DNA of 64,000 bases from positions 62,001-126,000 of the forward strand of contig NZ_JACCCJ010000004.1 of NCBI RefSeq assembly GCF_013410105.1, written 5' to 3'. Below, in pieces: positions 24,602 to 34,718 of the stretch. The notes under the pieces were generated by a model. It was not told where the DNA came from, ran no database searches, and saw only the letters and a list, made by a program, of their open reading frames with translations. Source of the stretch: Sphingopyxis sp. JAI108 (lineage in GTDB: Bacteria; Pseudomonadota; Alphaproteobacteria; Sphingomonadales; Sphingomonadaceae). Within the stretch, counting starts at the first letter, position 1; each line of letters starts with the position of its first letter. Both the position numbers and the translations under genes were made by a program.

Positions 24602-26074
24602 GTGTCCGAAAAGATCATCGTCATCGACGAGGGCACGACGTCGACCCGCACGATGCTGTTCGGCGCCGACGGCACCCCGCTCGGCAGCGCACAGCGCGAG
24701 ATCCGGCAGCATTATCCCGCCCCCGGCCTCGTCGAGCATGACGCGGCCGAAATCTGGGAAGCGACGCTCGCCTGCACGCGCGAGATGGTGACGCGCGCCG
24801 GCGGCGCCGATCATGTCGCGGCGATCGGCATCACCAACCAACGCGAAACCGTCGTGTTCTGGGATCGCAACACCGGCGAACCGCTCGCCCGCGCCATCGT
24901 GTGGCAGGACCGGCGCACCGCCGCCGATTGCGCCGCGCTAAAGGAAGCGGGGCATGAGGAGATGGTGCAGGCGACGAGCGGCTTGCTGCTCGATCCCTAT
25001 TTCTCGGGAACCAAGGCCGGCTGGGCACTGAAGCACTGGCCGCAGCTGAAGGAAGCCGGCGACCGGCTCGCGGTCGGGACGGTCGAATCCTATCTGGTCT
25101 ATCGCCTGACCGGCGGCGTCCATGTCACCGATGCGAGCAATGCTTCGCGCACGCTGCTGATGGACATCGATGCGGGCCGCGGCTGGGACGACGGGCTTTG
25201 CGACCTGCTCGGCGTTCCCATGGACCTGCTCCCCGAAATCACCGGCTGCACCGCGACGGTGGGCACGACCGACCCGGCGCTGTTCGGCGGCGCGATCCCG
25301 ATCTGCGGCATGGCGGGCGACCAGCAGGCAGCGACGATCGGGCAGGCGTGCCTGTCGCCCGGGCAGACGAAGGCGACCTTTGGCACCGGCGCCTTCGTCC
25401 TTTCGGCCAGCGGCACGACGCGGCCCCGATCAGACAACCGCCTGCTCGCGACCGTGCTCGTGCAGGAAGGCGACGTGCGATCCTATGCGCTCGAAGGGTC
25501 GGTGTTCGTTGCGGGCAGCCTGATCAAATGGCTGCGCGACGGATTGGGCCTGCTGGCAAGCGCAAGCGAAAGCGAGGGGCTGGCGCGGTCTGTCGCCGAC
25601 AATGGCGGCGTCTATCTGGTCCCCGCCCTATCGGGCCTTGGCGCACCGCATTGGCGGCCCGATGCGCTGGCGGCGCTGTCGGGGCTCAGCTTCGCGAGCA
25701 CGAAGGCGCATGTCGCGCGCGCAGCCTTGGAGGCACAGGCCTATCAGGCGCACGACCTGAAATCCGCCTTCGCCGCCGACGGCGTCGATTGGGCGGAACT
25801 GCGCATCGACGGCGGCATGGCCGCGAACGACTGGATGGCGCAGGATCTCGCCGACATGCTCGACCTCGTGGTCGAACGCCCGGGTTTCGTCGAAAGCACG
25901 GCGCTCGGTGCCGCGATGCTCGCCGCAACGGGCGCTGGGCTTTATCCCGATCTGGCGAGCGCGGCGCAGGCGATGCGCGGCACCGCGACGCGCTTTACCC
26001 CGGCGCTCGATGCCCCGAAACGCAAAACGCGCCTTGCCGGGTGGCAAAGCGCGCTTGCAAAAGTCCTGGCGTGA
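24602..26074 (+). CDS. glpK: Glycerol kinase
   Basis: 490 aa from GTG 24602, chosen for AGGAGG five bases upstream and because the product then begins like other GlpK proteins (MSEKIIVIDEGTTSTR). FGGY-kinase features: phosphate motif DEGTTST, NQRETVVFWDR, WQDRR, MAGDQQAA, FGTGAF and the C-terminal GGMAANDW sugar-kinase signature. It phosphorylates glycerol to sn-glycerol-3-phosphate in the cytoplasm. Length is close to the family norm (about 500). No glpF/glpD neighbour is visible. Confidence 0.92.
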   Translation: MSEKIIVIDEGTTSTRTMLFGADGTPLGSAQREIRQHYPAPGLVEHDAAEIWEATLACTREMVTRAGGADHVAAIGITNQRETVVFWDRNTGEPLARAIVWQDRRTAADCAALKEAGHEEMVQATSGLLLDPYFSGTKAGWALKHWPQLKEAGDRLAVGTVESYLVYRLTGGVHVTDASNASRTLLMDIDAGRGWDDGLCDLLGVPMDLLPEITGCTATVGTTDPALFGGAIPICGMAGDQQAATIGQACLSPGQTKATFGTGAFVLSASGTTRPRSDNRLLATVLVQEGDVRSYALEGSVFVAGSLIKWLRDGLGLLASASESEGLARSVADNGGVYLVPALSGLGAPHWRPDALAALSGLSFASTKAHVARAALEAQAYQAHDLKSAFAADGVDWAELRIDGGMAANDWMAQDLADMLDLVVERPGFVESTALGAAMLAATGAGLYPDLASAAQAMRGTATRFTPALDAPKRKTRLAGWQSALAKVLA

Positions 26075-26086
26075 GCCGGACGCGAA

Positions 26087-26314
26087 TTAACGCTTGAGGG
26101 TGAGACCGCCGAAGCGCTTGTTGAACTTCGCGACCTGACCACCCGCGTCGAGCAGGCGTCCGGTGCCGCCGGTCCAGGCCGGGTGCGCGGTGGGGTCGAT
26201 TTCGAGCGTCATCACATCGCCCTCTTTGCCCCAGGTCGAGCGCGTCTGATATTCGGTACCATCGGTCATCTTGACCGTGATCATGTGGTACGCGGGGTGA
26301 ATGTCTTTTTTCAT
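26087..26314 (-). CDS. rpmE: 50S ribosomal protein L31
   Basis: 75 aa, starting [10 protein letters not shown] and ending KFNKRFGGL, typical of alphaproteobacterial L31. It has no cysteines, so it is the zinc-free form; no second zinc-binding copy is in the window. Converges on glpK with 12 bp between stops. Confidence 0.95.
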   Translation of the reverse strand: MKKDIHPAYHMITVKMTDGTEYQTRSTWGKEGDVMTLEIDPTAHPAWTGGTGRLLDAGGQVAKFNKRFGGLTLKR

Positions 26315-26428
26315 CTCAAATGCTCCTGTGCCGCTGGTTTCCGACCAGCCGCGTGAGTCGATGCTTCCCCGTCCGGGGCCGCGAAGCGGCGTCCCCTAAC
26401 GGCGAAAGCCATAATTTGCAAGTGGTGC

Positions 26429-26908
26429 TTAATCGCTCGGCGGATCGGCGATCATCGCGGTGAACTGGCATTCGGTCGCCAGCTGGCCGTCCAGCATCGC
26501 CCGCCCTTCGAACTTGCAGATATTCCGCTTTGCCTGAAGTATGGTGACGTGGAGGTCGAGCAGGACGCCGGGTTCGACGGGCTTGCGGAACTTCACCCCG
26601 TCGATGCCCATGAAATAGACAAGCTTGCCCGAGCCGCCGAGGCCCAGCGATTCGACCGCGAGAATGCCACCCGCCTGCGCCAGCGCCTCGACGATGAGGA
26701 CGCCAGGCATGATCGGCCGGCCGGGGAAATGGCCCTGAAAAAAGGGCTCGTTCATCGTCACCGCCTTGACCGCGTGGATCGAGGTGTCCTTCACCATCGA
26801 AACCACCCGGTCGACGAGCAGCATCGGATAACGGTGCGGCAGCAGCGTCAGGATCCGGCGGATATCCACCGGGCCCAATGCCCCTGCCCCATTTTGCCCG
26901 TCGGCCAT
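26429..26908 (-). CDS. fabZ: 3-hydroxyacyl-[ACP] dehydratase FabZ
   Basis: 159 aa from ATG 26908, four bases after the skp stop. Hot-dog fold with [12 protein letters not shown], catalytic His60 in [12 protein letters not shown] and Glu74 in EALAQAGG. Dehydrates 3-hydroxyacyl-ACP in fatty-acid synthesis. Last gene of the envelope operon; lpxD/lpxA, often between skp and fabZ or nearby, are absent here. Confidence 0.95.
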   Translation of the reverse strand: MADGQNGAGALGPVDIRRILTLLPHRYPMLLVDRVVSMVKDTSIHAVKAVTMNEPFFQGHFPGRPIMPGVLIVEALAQAGGILAVESLGLGGSGKLVYFMGIDGVKFRKPVEPGVLLDLHVTILQAKRNICKFEGRAMLDGQLATECQFTAMIADPPSD

Positions 26909-26912
26909 CGGA

Positions 26913-27602
26913 TCAGCGCGTGGTCGGTGCGGTGCCGGCCGGGGCCGGAGCCGGAGTTGCCGTTCCCTGCGACGCGCGCGCCGCATCCATCAACTGCTGG
27001 TTGCGCTGCTGGACGAGCTGGCCGGGCTGGTAGCCGGCGGGGACCGCGATCGAAACGCTGGGCAGGATGCGGTTGAGTTCGGTCACCACCGCGTCGGTGA
27101 TGTCGACATTGTTCTCGCGCGCGAGAACCGCATCGGGATTGAGCAGCAGGTCGATCTTCTTCGCGGTCATCGCGGCCTTGATCGCCTCGTTCATGCGAAC
27201 GCTGATCTGGTCTTCGACATAGGCGATGGCGAGGTCGACCGGCGCGCCGATCTGGCCGAGTTCGGTCTGCGCCGCCTGACGCTTGTCCTGCACCGCCTTT
27301 GCGGCGGCCTGCAGCGCGGCCTGGTTCTGCGGCGTCTTTTTCGCCTCTTCGTTATATTTCGCGATCAGCACGTTGATTTCAGCCTGCAGCGTCTGACCGC
27401 GCGACTGCTGCTGGTCGATCTGAGCCTTGTAGGTGGTTTCGATCTGCTGCGACGCGGTGCGGAAGGCGTTCGAACGCGCGGCGGCGACGCGGACGTCGGC
27501 GACGCCGACGCCCTTCGCCTGCGCGAGGGCGGGAGCCGACAGGATGGGCGAAACCGACAGCGCGGCGATCGCCAGCGCGGAGGCGGCAAGAATTTTCTTC
27601 AT
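26913..27602 (-). CDS. skp: Periplasmic OMP chaperone Skp (OmpH family)
   Basis: 229 aa with a signal peptide cleaved near SAPALAQA. A central long coiled coil ([18 protein letters not shown]..., [16 protein letters not shown]) is the Skp tentacle pattern. The C-terminal Gln/Ala/Pro-rich tail is an extension over E. coli Skp (161 aa). It holds unfolded outer-membrane proteins for BamA, whose TGA overlaps this ATG (TGATG). Confidence 0.9.
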   Translation of the reverse strand: MKKILAASALAIAALSVSPILSAPALAQAKGVGVADVRVAAARSNAFRTASQQIETTYKAQIDQQQSRGQTLQAEINVLIAKYNEEAKKTPQNQAALQAAAKAVQDKRQAAQTELGQIGAPVDLAIAYVEDQISVRMNEAIKAAMTAKKIDLLLNPDAVLARENNVDITDAVVTELNRILPSVSIAVPAGYQPGQLVQQRNQQLMDAARASQGTATPAPAPAGTAPTTR

Positions 27603-30283
27603 CAGAATTGGGTTCCTACATTGAATGAGAAGCGTTTGGTATCATCGCCCTCTTCTTTGCGAAGGGCGTAAGCGAAGTCGATCCGGAAGGGACCGAAAGG
27701 AGAGTTCCAGTTGACCCCGGCGCCGATCGAGACGCGCGGCATCCAAGTATCGCCGAAGAAGCGTTCCTCGAACGGCGCGAGCGACGAGAATCCCGTCGGA
27801 CAGGTCGTGTACTGGCCGGTTCCCGTCGTGACCCCATCGGTGGTCGTCGTCGTTTCGGTCGCGAACTGGCTGACGCCCGTCGTTGCGTTGCGGCAGAGGA
27901 ACTTCGTGAAACCGTCGGCGGGATCGCGGAAATCGTCGAGAGTGGTCAGCGTCGGGCGCTTCACGCTGAACACCGACCCGACGTCGAGGAAGATCGACGG
28001 CCGCAGCCCCAGTTCCTTCGCGCCGGTGCCGAGCGGGATATCGAGTTCGACCCGCCCCTGATAATAGGCGCGCCCGCCGAGCGCATCGTCGATCTGGCCA
28101 CGGTTGTCGTTGCTGGTGTCGATCACCGGATTGAGCGGATCATAGGTCGCGGCATAGCGGATGACGCGCGGACCGATGCCGCGAATGTCGAAGCCGCGCA
28201 TCTGCGGTTCGCCGAGGAAGAAGCGGTCGGTCAGGCGGACCTTGTCGCTGGTCGGGGTCGGGCGCCCGCCGAACGGGTAGATATAGCCCCCCTCGGCCGA
28301 GATGTTGAGGATGAAGCGGCTGCCGAGATTGAAGTGTTTGGTGCCCGCAAGGCGCGTGCGAACATATTTGACGCTGCCGCCGAGCCCCGCGAAGTCCTGG
28401 CTCAAGGACAGCGACTGGCCGCGCGTCGGACGAATGCGATTGTCGCGGTCGTCATAGGCGAGCGTGTAGCCGAGCAGCGACGTCGTGCGGTTGCCGATCG
28501 CGTCGCACAGATAACGGCCGGCGACGAGCGGGTCGCATTCGTCGCCGAAATAATAGATCGACCTGTCGAGCGTCACATCGTCGAAATTGATGCTGTAGCG
28601 GCCAAAGAAGGACATGAATTCGGTCAGCGGCACGCCGACGTTGACCTGCGCGCCGGTCGTGACCTGTTCGAAGGTCGTGCGGCGATCATTGTCGATGAAG
28701 TTGAACGAATTGAGGTCGCGGCGATAGACGCTGCCGCCGATCGAGATGTTGCGGTCGAACAGATAGGGTTCGGTAAAGCCGAGCTCGATCGACTTCGAAT
28801 AGCTCGAATAGTTGACCGAGGCTTGCAGTTGCTGGCCGAGGCCGCGGAAGTTGCGCTGACGGATCGAGGCCTGGAGCAGGAAATTCTCGATCGACGAGAA
28901 ACCGGCCGAGAGCGAGAGTTCGCCGGTGGGCTTTTCCTCGACATTGGTTTCGAGGATGATGCGGTCGGGCGCGCTGCCTTCCTTGCGCTCGATCTCCAGA
29001 TTTTCCTGGAAATAACCGAGGCTGTTGATGCGATTCTCGGTGCGCTTGACGCCGAAGCTGTTGAAGGCGTCGCCTTCGTTCAGGCGGAATTCGCGGCGAA
29101 CCACCTTGTCATGGGTCAGCGTGTTGCCGTTGACGTCGATGCGCTCGACATAGGTACGCGGGCTTTCGCCGACGTTGAAGGTGATCGCCATCGTCCGGTC
29201 GTCGGGGTTGCGGCGGAACTCGGGATTGATGTCGGCAAAGGCGTAGCCGAACAGGCCTGCGGTCTCGCTGAGGCTTTCGACCGTGTCCTCGACCAGCTTG
29301 GCGTCATACCAGTCGCCGGTCTTCATCGGCAGCAGCTTCTTCAGCATCTCGGGCTGGAAGTCGCGGATTTCGCTCTGCACGTCGACGTCGCCGAACTTGT
29401 AGCGTTCGCCCTCCTCGACGACATAGGTGATGATGAAGTCCTGCTTGTTGCTCGTCAGCTCCGCCACCGCCGAAATGACGCGGAAATCGGCATAGCCGTT
29501 GGTCAGGTAGAAAAGGCGCACCTTCTGCTGGTCATAAGCGAGGCGGTCGGGATCGTAGCTGGTGTTCGACGACAGGATCGTCAGCAGCCCTGTCTCCTTC
29601 GTCGCCATCTCGTCCTTGAGGTCGCCGTCGCTGAACTTCTCGTTGCCGATGATGTTGATCTGGCGGACCTTCGACTTCGGACCCTCGTTGATCTCGAACA
29701 CGACATCGACGCGGTTCTGGTCGAGCGACACCATCTTGGGTTCGACCGTCGCCGCGAAGCGGCCCTGCCGCTTGTAAAGCTCGATGATGCGCGCAACGTC
29801 CGCGCGCACCTTGGAGCGCGTGAAGATCTGGCGCGGCGCGAGCTTGATCTCGGGACGGATTTTGTCCTCCTTCAGGCGCTTGTTGCCCTCCAGGATCACG
29901 CGGTTGATCACCGGGTTTTCGGTAACCTGGATCGTCAGCGCACCATTGTTGTCGGTGATCTGGAAATCCTTGAACAGCTCGGTCGCGGCGAGATCCTTCA
30001 GCGCCTGGTCGAGCACCGCGCGGTCATATTGCTGGCCGACGCGCAGGCGCAGGTAGGAAAGGATCGTCTGCGCCTCGAGCCGCTGGTTGCCGACGACGGT
30101 GATCGACTGGACCGTCGTCGCGGTCGGGACCGCTTCGGGCGCGGGCGCCGGGACGGTCGGAGCGGGGACGGGCGGCGGCGCAACCTCCTGCGCCATCAGC
30201 GGCGTCGCGAGCATCGTGCCGGCCAACAGAGCGACCGACAGCTGCGTCCGCGCCGAAAATTTGTGTGAAGCCACGCTGTTCAT
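27602..30283 (-). CDS. bamA: Outer-membrane protein assembly factor BamA
   Basis: 893 aa from ATG 30283, which puts a signal peptide first (LLAGTMLATPLMAQ); the in-frame ATG at 30364 would only add a non-signal-like extension over the rseP end. A Pro/Ala-rich linker, five POTRA repeats (about 60-450, starting SITVVGNQRLEAQTILSYL) and a 16-strand barrel ending in KRFSFNVGTQF, with aromatic C-terminal residue. Essential core of the BAM complex. Longer than E. coli BamA (810) because of the N-terminal linker and loops. Confidence 0.95.
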   Translation of the reverse strand: MNSVASHKFSARTQLSVALLAGTMLATPLMAQEVAPPPVPAPTVPAPAPEAVPTATTVQSITVVGNQRLEAQTILSYLRLRVGQQYDRAVLDQALKDLAATELFKDFQITDNNGALTIQVTENPVINRVILEGNKRLKEDKIRPEIKLAPRQIFTRSKVRADVARIIELYKRQGRFAATVEPKMVSLDQNRVDVVFEINEGPKSKVRQINIIGNEKFSDGDLKDEMATKETGLLTILSSNTSYDPDRLAYDQQKVRLFYLTNGYADFRVISAVAELTSNKQDFIITYVVEEGERYKFGDVDVQSEIRDFQPEMLKKLLPMKTGDWYDAKLVEDTVESLSETAGLFGYAFADINPEFRRNPDDRTMAITFNVGESPRTYVERIDVNGNTLTHDKVVRREFRLNEGDAFNSFGVKRTENRINSLGYFQENLEIERKEGSAPDRIILETNVEEKPTGELSLSAGFSSIENFLLQASIRQRNFRGLGQQLQASVNYSSYSKSIELGFTEPYLFDRNISIGGSVYRRDLNSFNFIDNDRRTTFEQVTTGAQVNVGVPLTEFMSFFGRYSINFDDVTLDRSIYYFGDECDPLVAGRYLCDAIGNRTTSLLGYTLAYDDRDNRIRPTRGQSLSLSQDFAGLGGSVKYVRTRLAGTKHFNLGSRFILNISAEGGYIYPFGGRPTPTSDKVRLTDRFFLGEPQMRGFDIRGIGPRVIRYAATYDPLNPVIDTSNDNRGQIDDALGGRAYYQGRVELDIPLGTGAKELGLRPSIFLDVGSVFSVKRPTLTTLDDFRDPADGFTKFLCRNATTGVSQFATETTTTTDGVTTGTGQYTTCPTGFSSLAPFEERFFGDTWMPRVSIGAGVNWNSPFGPFRIDFAYALRKEEGDDTKRFSFNVGTQF

Positions 30284-30356
30284 CCCGAAAAAATAACTCA
30301 AAAGCGACAAACCCGCCTGACCGCGGGCTCGCGCGCCACTCCCTGCCCCAGACTCG

Positions 30357-31490
30357 CTAGCCAATCAAGCGCGCGATCCGGTCCCACAGGCCCAATGAGC
30401 CCAAATCGTTGAAAGTTACGACCAGCATCAGCGTCGCGACCGCCGCGAAGCCGAAACGAAACGCCCATTCCTGCACCTGCAGCGGCGCAGGGCGCCGGCG
30501 GACTGCTTCATAGGCGTAGAATAGCAAATGACCACCATCGAGCATCGGCAATGGCAAGAGATTGATGAACCCCAGATTGATGGAAATCAGGGCGATAAAG
30601 AATATGAGCGAGGCAAGCCCGAGCGTCGCAGCCTGCCCCGAAATCTCCGCGATCTTGACCGGCCCGTTCATATCCTTGATCGAGCGGCGGCCGGTGAGGA
30701 ACTGGCCGAGCACTTCGCCGGTCTGCCGGACGATCTGCCAGGTCTGGTGCAGCCCGACCGCGGGCGCTTCGAGCAGCGACACCGGCTGCAATTGCGGTGC
30801 GGGCGGCGCGAGACCAAGGATCGCGCGTTCATATTCCTTGCCGAACGGATCCTTTTCCTTGACCAGCCGCGGGGTCAGCTCGACCGCGCGCTCGCTTCCC
30901 GCGCGCAGCACGCGGACCTGCAGCGCCTCGCCGGGACGGTGCGCCACCGCCAGCGGGATATCGCCAAAGGTCTCGATCGACCGCCCGTCGATCGTGACGA
31001 TCCGGTCGCCCGCGCGCAGCCCCGCGGCAGCGGCGGCCGACCCTGCCTCGATCCCGCCGGCGACGGGCGGCGTGACCGGCTTGCCGCCGATCCACGCAAA
31101 ACTGGCGAGAATCAGGATCGCGAACAGGAAATTGGTGACCGGCCCCGCCGCGACGATCGCCGAGCGCTTCCACACCGGCTGCGCGGGAAAGGTGTGCGAC
31201 TTCTGTTCGGCCGGCAACGCCTGCCAGTTCGCGTCGGGCTGGCTGACGGCGTCGCGGTCGCCCGCGAACTGGACATAGCCGCCGAGCGGCAACCAACCGA
31301 TCTTCCACTCGGTGCCGCGCTTGTCGGTCCAGCCGAGGATGCGGCGACCGAAGCCGATCGAGAAGGTATCGGCCTTCACCCCGCACCAGCGACCGACGAT
31401 ATAATGGCCATACTCGTGCACGAAGACGAGCGGCCCGAGCACGAGCAGGAAGGCCAGAACCGTGAAGGCGAAACCCGGGGTCTCAAGCAT
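30357..31490 (-). CDS. rseP: RIP metalloprotease RseP
   Basis: 377 aa. Zinc site His25-Glu-x2-His29 in VFVHEYGH in the first helix, one PDZ domain (about 120-200, AGLRAGDRIVTIDGR) and the NxLPxPxLDGG motif (INLLPLPMLDGGHLLF). An inner-membrane site-2 protease that cleaves anti-sigma factors or signal-peptide remnants. It has one clear PDZ copy, as is usual in this group. Overlaps the dxr stop by 8 bp. Confidence 0.93.
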   Translation of the reverse strand: MLETPGFAFTVLAFLLVLGPLVFVHEYGHYIVGRWCGVKADTFSIGFGRRILGWTDKRGTEWKIGWLPLGGYVQFAGDRDAVSQPDANWQALPAEQKSHTFPAQPVWKRSAIVAAGPVTNFLFAILILASFAWIGGKPVTPPVAGGIEAGSAAAAAGLRAGDRIVTIDGRSIETFGDIPLAVAHRPGEALQVRVLRAGSERAVELTPRLVKEKDPFGKEYERAILGLAPPAPQLQPVSLLEAPAVGLHQTWQIVRQTGEVLGQFLTGRRSIKDMNGPVKIAEISGQAATLGLASLIFFIALISINLGFINLLPLPMLDGGHLLFYAYEAVRRRPAPLQVQEWAFRFGFAAVATLMLVVTFNDLGSLGLWDRIARLIG

Positions 31491-32649
31491 GTTCTAATTG
31501 GTCCACAAAATGCTGCGCAGCCGCACGGGATGCGGCATCGACGCTGAATATGTCCTGAAGCGATGCGGGCACGGCCGGCGCCTCGGCATCGATGACCCGG
31601 CGCACCGTATCGACGATCGCGGGGAAGGAAATCCGGCCGGCAAGGAAGGCGGCGACGGCCACCTCGTTCGCGGCGTTGAGTTGCGCAGGTCGCGCGCCGC
31701 CCTCGGCGATCGCGGCGCGGCAGAGCGCGGTCGCGGGAAAGCGCACCTCGTCGGGCGCCTCGAAATCGAGCCGCGATATGGTCGCGAGGTCGAGCGGGGC
31801 GCACGGCGTCGCCATCCGCTGCGGCCAGGCGAGCGCGCTCGCGATCGGGATGCGCATGTCGGGCGAACCAAGCTGCGCGAGCGTCGAGCAGTCGATATAT
31901 TCGACGAGGCTGTGGATCACCGACTGCGGGTGGACGAGGATTTCGATGCGATCGAGCCCGACGGGGAAGAGGTGGTGCGCCTCGATCAATTCGAGGCCCT
32001 TGTTCATCATCGTCGCCGAATCGACGCTGATCTTGGCCCCCATCGACCAATTCGGATGCGCGACCGCCTGCGCCGGGGTGACGGCGGCCATGTCGGCGGC
32101 GCTCATCGTGCGGAAGGGGCCGCCGCTCGCGGTCAGGATGATACGGCGCACCTGGTCGATGCGCCCGCCCGCGAGGCACTGGAAAATCGCATTATGCTCG
32201 CTATCGACCGGCAGGATCGTCGCGCCCGATGCGCGCGCCGCAGCGGTCATCAGCTCGCCCGCCGAGACCAGCGCTTCCTTGTTGGCGAGCGCGACGTCGT
32301 GCCCCGCCGCCAGCGCCGCCATCGTGGGGGCGAGGCCAGCGGTGCCGACGATCGCCGCGAGGACGAGGTCGGTGGGTCGCTGCGCCGCCTCGACGAGCGC
32401 TGCGGATCCGGCGGCGGTTTCGATACCGGTTCCGGCGAGCGCTTGCCTCAGCGCGTCGTGACAGCTTTCGTCGGCGACAACCGCAAGGTCGGGACGAAAT
32501 TCCCTTGCAAGCTTCGCAAGTTCCCCGACGTCGCAATTGGCCGTGAGCACGGTGACGCGCCACGCCTCGCCATCGCGGCGGACGAGATCGAGGGTCGATC
32601 GCCCGACCGACCCCGTTGCGCCGAACAGCGAGAGGCGGCGCTGCGCCAT
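31483..32649 (-). CDS. dxr: 1-deoxy-D-xylulose 5-phosphate reductoisomerase
   Basis: 388 aa from ATG 32649. NADPH motif GATGSVG (10-16), metal-binding LPVDSEHNAIFQ, TASGGPFR and the SATMMNKGLELIEA signature. Converts DXP to MEP in isoprenoid synthesis. One base separates the cdsA stop from this ATG. Full family length. Confidence 0.95.
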   Translation of the reverse strand: MAQRRLSLFGATGSVGRSTLDLVRRDGEAWRVTVLTANCDVGELAKLAREFRPDLAVVADESCHDALRQALAGTGIETAAGSAALVEAAQRPTDLVLAAIVGTAGLAPTMAALAAGHDVALANKEALVSAGELMTAAARASGATILPVDSEHNAIFQCLAGGRIDQVRRIILTASGGPFRTMSAADMAAVTPAQAVAHPNWSMGAKISVDSATMMNKGLELIEAHHLFPVGLDRIEILVHPQSVIHSLVEYIDCSTLAQLGSPDMRIPIASALAWPQRMATPCAPLDLATISRLDFEAPDEVRFPATALCRAAIAEGGARPAQLNAANEVAVAAFLAGRISFPAIVDTVRRVIDAEAPAVPASLQDIFSVDAASRAAAQHFVDQLEHA

Positions 32650-32650
32650 T

Positions 32651-33328
32651 TCAGCCCGCCGCCCGCACGGCGATCTGGCCGACGAAGGCCAGCCCGCCGA
32701 GCAGCAGCGCCACCGGCAGCACGCCATCGACGCGGTCGAACAGCCCGCCGTGCCCGGGAATGAGCTTGCCCGAATCCTTGACCCCCGCGCGGCGCTTCAT
32801 CCAGCTTTCGCCAAGGTCGCCGAGCTGCGCAAGCAGCCCCATGAAAAGGCCGATCCACAGCGGCACGCCGATGATCCCTGCGCGGTCGCCGATCGTCGCG
32901 CTGGCGATCAAGGCAGCAACCATCCCGCCGACCAGCCCCGACCAGGTCTTCGACGGGCTGATTTTCGGTGCCAGGCGCGCGCCGCCGAAGGCACGGCCAG
33001 CGAAATAGGCGCCGATATCGGTCGCCCAGACCATCCCGAACACCCACAGCGCCGCCGTCATGCCCAGATGATCGCGGACGAACCAGAGCCCGGCCATCGC
33101 GCCGACGACGAGGATCGGGCCGAGAATGTTGAGCGCGGCCTTGCCCCCGCCACCGAGCGTCATGCGCTTCACAAGCTGGAACCATTCGACGAGCACGAGC
33201 GCACCGCCGATCAGCAGCAGCAGGCCGAAGGCGATGCCGCCGAACCACAGCGCGGCGCCCGCAATCGCGAACAATATGATCGCCGACCCGGCCCGCACCC
33301 AGAGATCCGATTTCACCGCTGTCACCAT
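32651..33328 (-). CDS. cdsA: Phosphatidate cytidylyltransferase
   Basis: 225 aa, about six membrane helices, ending with the CTP-transferase signature SxxKR..KDSGKLIPGHGGLFDRVDG (about 175-210). Makes CDP-diacylglycerol, the substrate of the pssA product at 38003. Shorter than E. coli CdsA (285) through fewer N-terminal helices, as usual in alphaproteobacteria. Confidence 0.93.
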   Translation of the reverse strand: MVTAVKSDLWVRAGSAIILFAIAGAALWFGGIAFGLLLLIGGALVLVEWFQLVKRMTLGGGGKAALNILGPILVVGAMAGLWFVRDHLGMTAALWVFGMVWATDIGAYFAGRAFGGARLAPKISPSKTWSGLVGGMVAALIASATIGDRAGIIGVPLWIGLFMGLLAQLGDLGESWMKRRAGVKDSGKLIPGHGGLFDRVDGVLPVALLLGGLAFVGQIAVRAAG

Positions 33329-33332
33329 GCCC

Positions 33333-34046
33333 TTAAAGTCCCCCGTAACGGCGATCGCGACGCGCGAAATGGTCGAGCGCCGCTTTCAGATCGGCCGGCT
33401 TGAAGTCCGGCCACAAGATGTCGGTGAAATAGAGTTCGGCATAGGCCGACTGCCAGAGCAGGAAGTTCGACAGCCGCACCTCGCCCGAGGTGCGGATGAG
33501 CAGGTCGAGCGGCGGCATGTCGGCGGTGTCGAGGTTCGCCTCGATCGCCTCGGCGGTGATCCCGCCCTGCGCCGCGGCGGCGTTCGCCGCGCGCACCAGC
33601 TCGTCCTGCGCGCCATAGTTGAGCGCGACCGCAAGCGTCGTGCGCTTGTTGCCCGCGGTACGCTCAAGCGCATTTTCGATGAGCGCGACAACGTCGGGCG
33701 CGAGCGCGCGCCAGTTGCCGATGACCTTCAGCTTCACATCGTTCGCGGCGAATTCGTCGAGATCGGAGAGGATGAAGCGCTTCATCAGCCCCATCAGATC
33801 GCTGACTTCCTCTTCGGGCCGCTTCCAGTTTTCGGAGCTGAAGGCATAGAGCGTCATCGCCTCGATGCCGAGGTCGCCCGCGGCGCGCACGATCGTGCGC
33901 ACTGCCTCGACCCCCGCCTTGTGCCCGGCGACGCGAGGCAGGAGGCGCTTCTTCGCCCAGCGGCCGTTGCCGTCCATGATGATGGCGACATGGCGCGCGC
34001 CGTGGTCCGAAACCGTCACAGGAAAAACCTCAAAATCCGGTCGCAT
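33333..34046 (-). CDS. uppS: Undecaprenyl pyrophosphate synthase
   Basis: 237 aa from ATG 34046. Signature HVAIIMDGNGRWAKKR with catalytic Asp25 and the C-terminal RTSGEVRLSNFLLWQ. Synthesises the C55 lipid carrier precursor. The frame stays open another 22 codons upstream, but that DNA is an inverted repeat (34046-34109), so the upstream start would encode repeat-derived sequence. There is no good ribosome-binding site before 34046; a GTG start at about residue 11 is possible. Confidence 0.9.
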   Translation of the reverse strand: MRPDFEVFPVTVSDHGARHVAIIMDGNGRWAKKRLLPRVAGHKAGVEAVRTIVRAAGDLGIEAMTLYAFSSENWKRPEEEVSDLMGLMKRFILSDLDEFAANDVKLKVIGNWRALAPDVVALIENALERTAGNKRTTLAVALNYGAQDELVRAANAAAAQGGITAEAIEANLDTADMPPLDLLIRTSGEVRLSNFLLWQSAYAELYFTDILWPDFKPADLKAALDHFARRDRRYGGL

Positions 34047-34109
34047 CGAGCGAAGTCGAGATGCCCCCCGGCCTTGCTCCAGTCCGATGGGTGTCTCGAC
34101 TTCGCTCGA
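34046..34109. repeat. REP-like inverted repeat TCGAGCGAAGTCGAGA
   Basis: Perfect 16-bp arms at 34046-34061 and 34094-34109, separated by 32 bases, between frr and uppS. TCGAGCGAAGTCGAGA palindromic pairs are typical intergenic repeats in Sphingopyxis/Sphingomonas genomes. The repeat reaches into the uppS start codon. Confidence 0.8.
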
Positions 34110-34142
34110 CACGAGCGGAAGAGAGATGGGCGCCCCGAAGCA

Positions 34143-34697
34143 CTAGCCGAGGATTTCCTTTTCCTTGGCGGTCGCGGCGGCATCGATTTCGGCGATCGTG
34201 CTGTCGGTCAGCTTCTGGACGTCGGTTTCGGCGCGCTTGCGCTCGTCCTCGCTGATTTCCTTCTTGTTTTCGTCGGCCTTGAGATTGTCCATCCCGTCGC
34301 GGCGGACGTTGCGCACCGCGACGCGCGCCTTTTCGGCATATTGGCCGGCGAGCTTCGACAATTCCTTGCGGCGTTCCTGCGTCATTTCGGGGATCGGCAG
34401 GCGCAGCATCTGGCCGTCGACGATCGGGTTGAGCCCGAGGCCTGCCGAGCGGATCGCCTTGTCGACCGGGCCGACGTTCGACTTGTCCCATACCTGCACC
34501 GACAGCATGCGCGGTTCGGGCGCGCTGACCGAGGCGACCTGGTTCAGCGGCATATGACTGCCGTAAACCTCGACCGTCACGGGATCGAGCAGCGCCGTGT
34601 GCGCGCGACCGGTACGCAGACCCGAAAGGTCGCTCTTCAATGCTTCGACCGCGCCGTGCATGCGGCGTTCGAGGTCGGCCTTGTCATATTTCGCCAT
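34143..34697 (-). CDS. frr: Ribosome recycling factor
   Basis: 184 aa, family length. Begins [38 protein letters not shown], the RRF consensus, with the conserved [17 protein letters not shown] block in the middle. It splits post-termination ribosomes with EF-G. GAGGAAAG lies upstream of the ATG; 21 bp from pyrH. Confidence 0.96.
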   Translation of the reverse strand: MAKYDKADLERRMHGAVEALKSDLSGLRTGRAHTALLDPVTVEVYGSHMPLNQVASVSAPEPRMLSVQVWDKSNVGPVDKAIRSAGLGLNPIVDGQMLRLPIPEMTQERRKELSKLAGQYAEKARVAVRNVRRDGMDNLKADENKKEISEDERKRAETDVQKLTDSTIAEIDAAATAKEKEILG

Positions 34698-34718
34698 CTG
34701 TCTTTCCTCTCATTCTTC

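Noticed and set aside
28334-30268. Plus-strand frame of 644 codons opposite bamA
   Set aside because: Antisense artefact; no domain or signal, while BamA is unmistakable.
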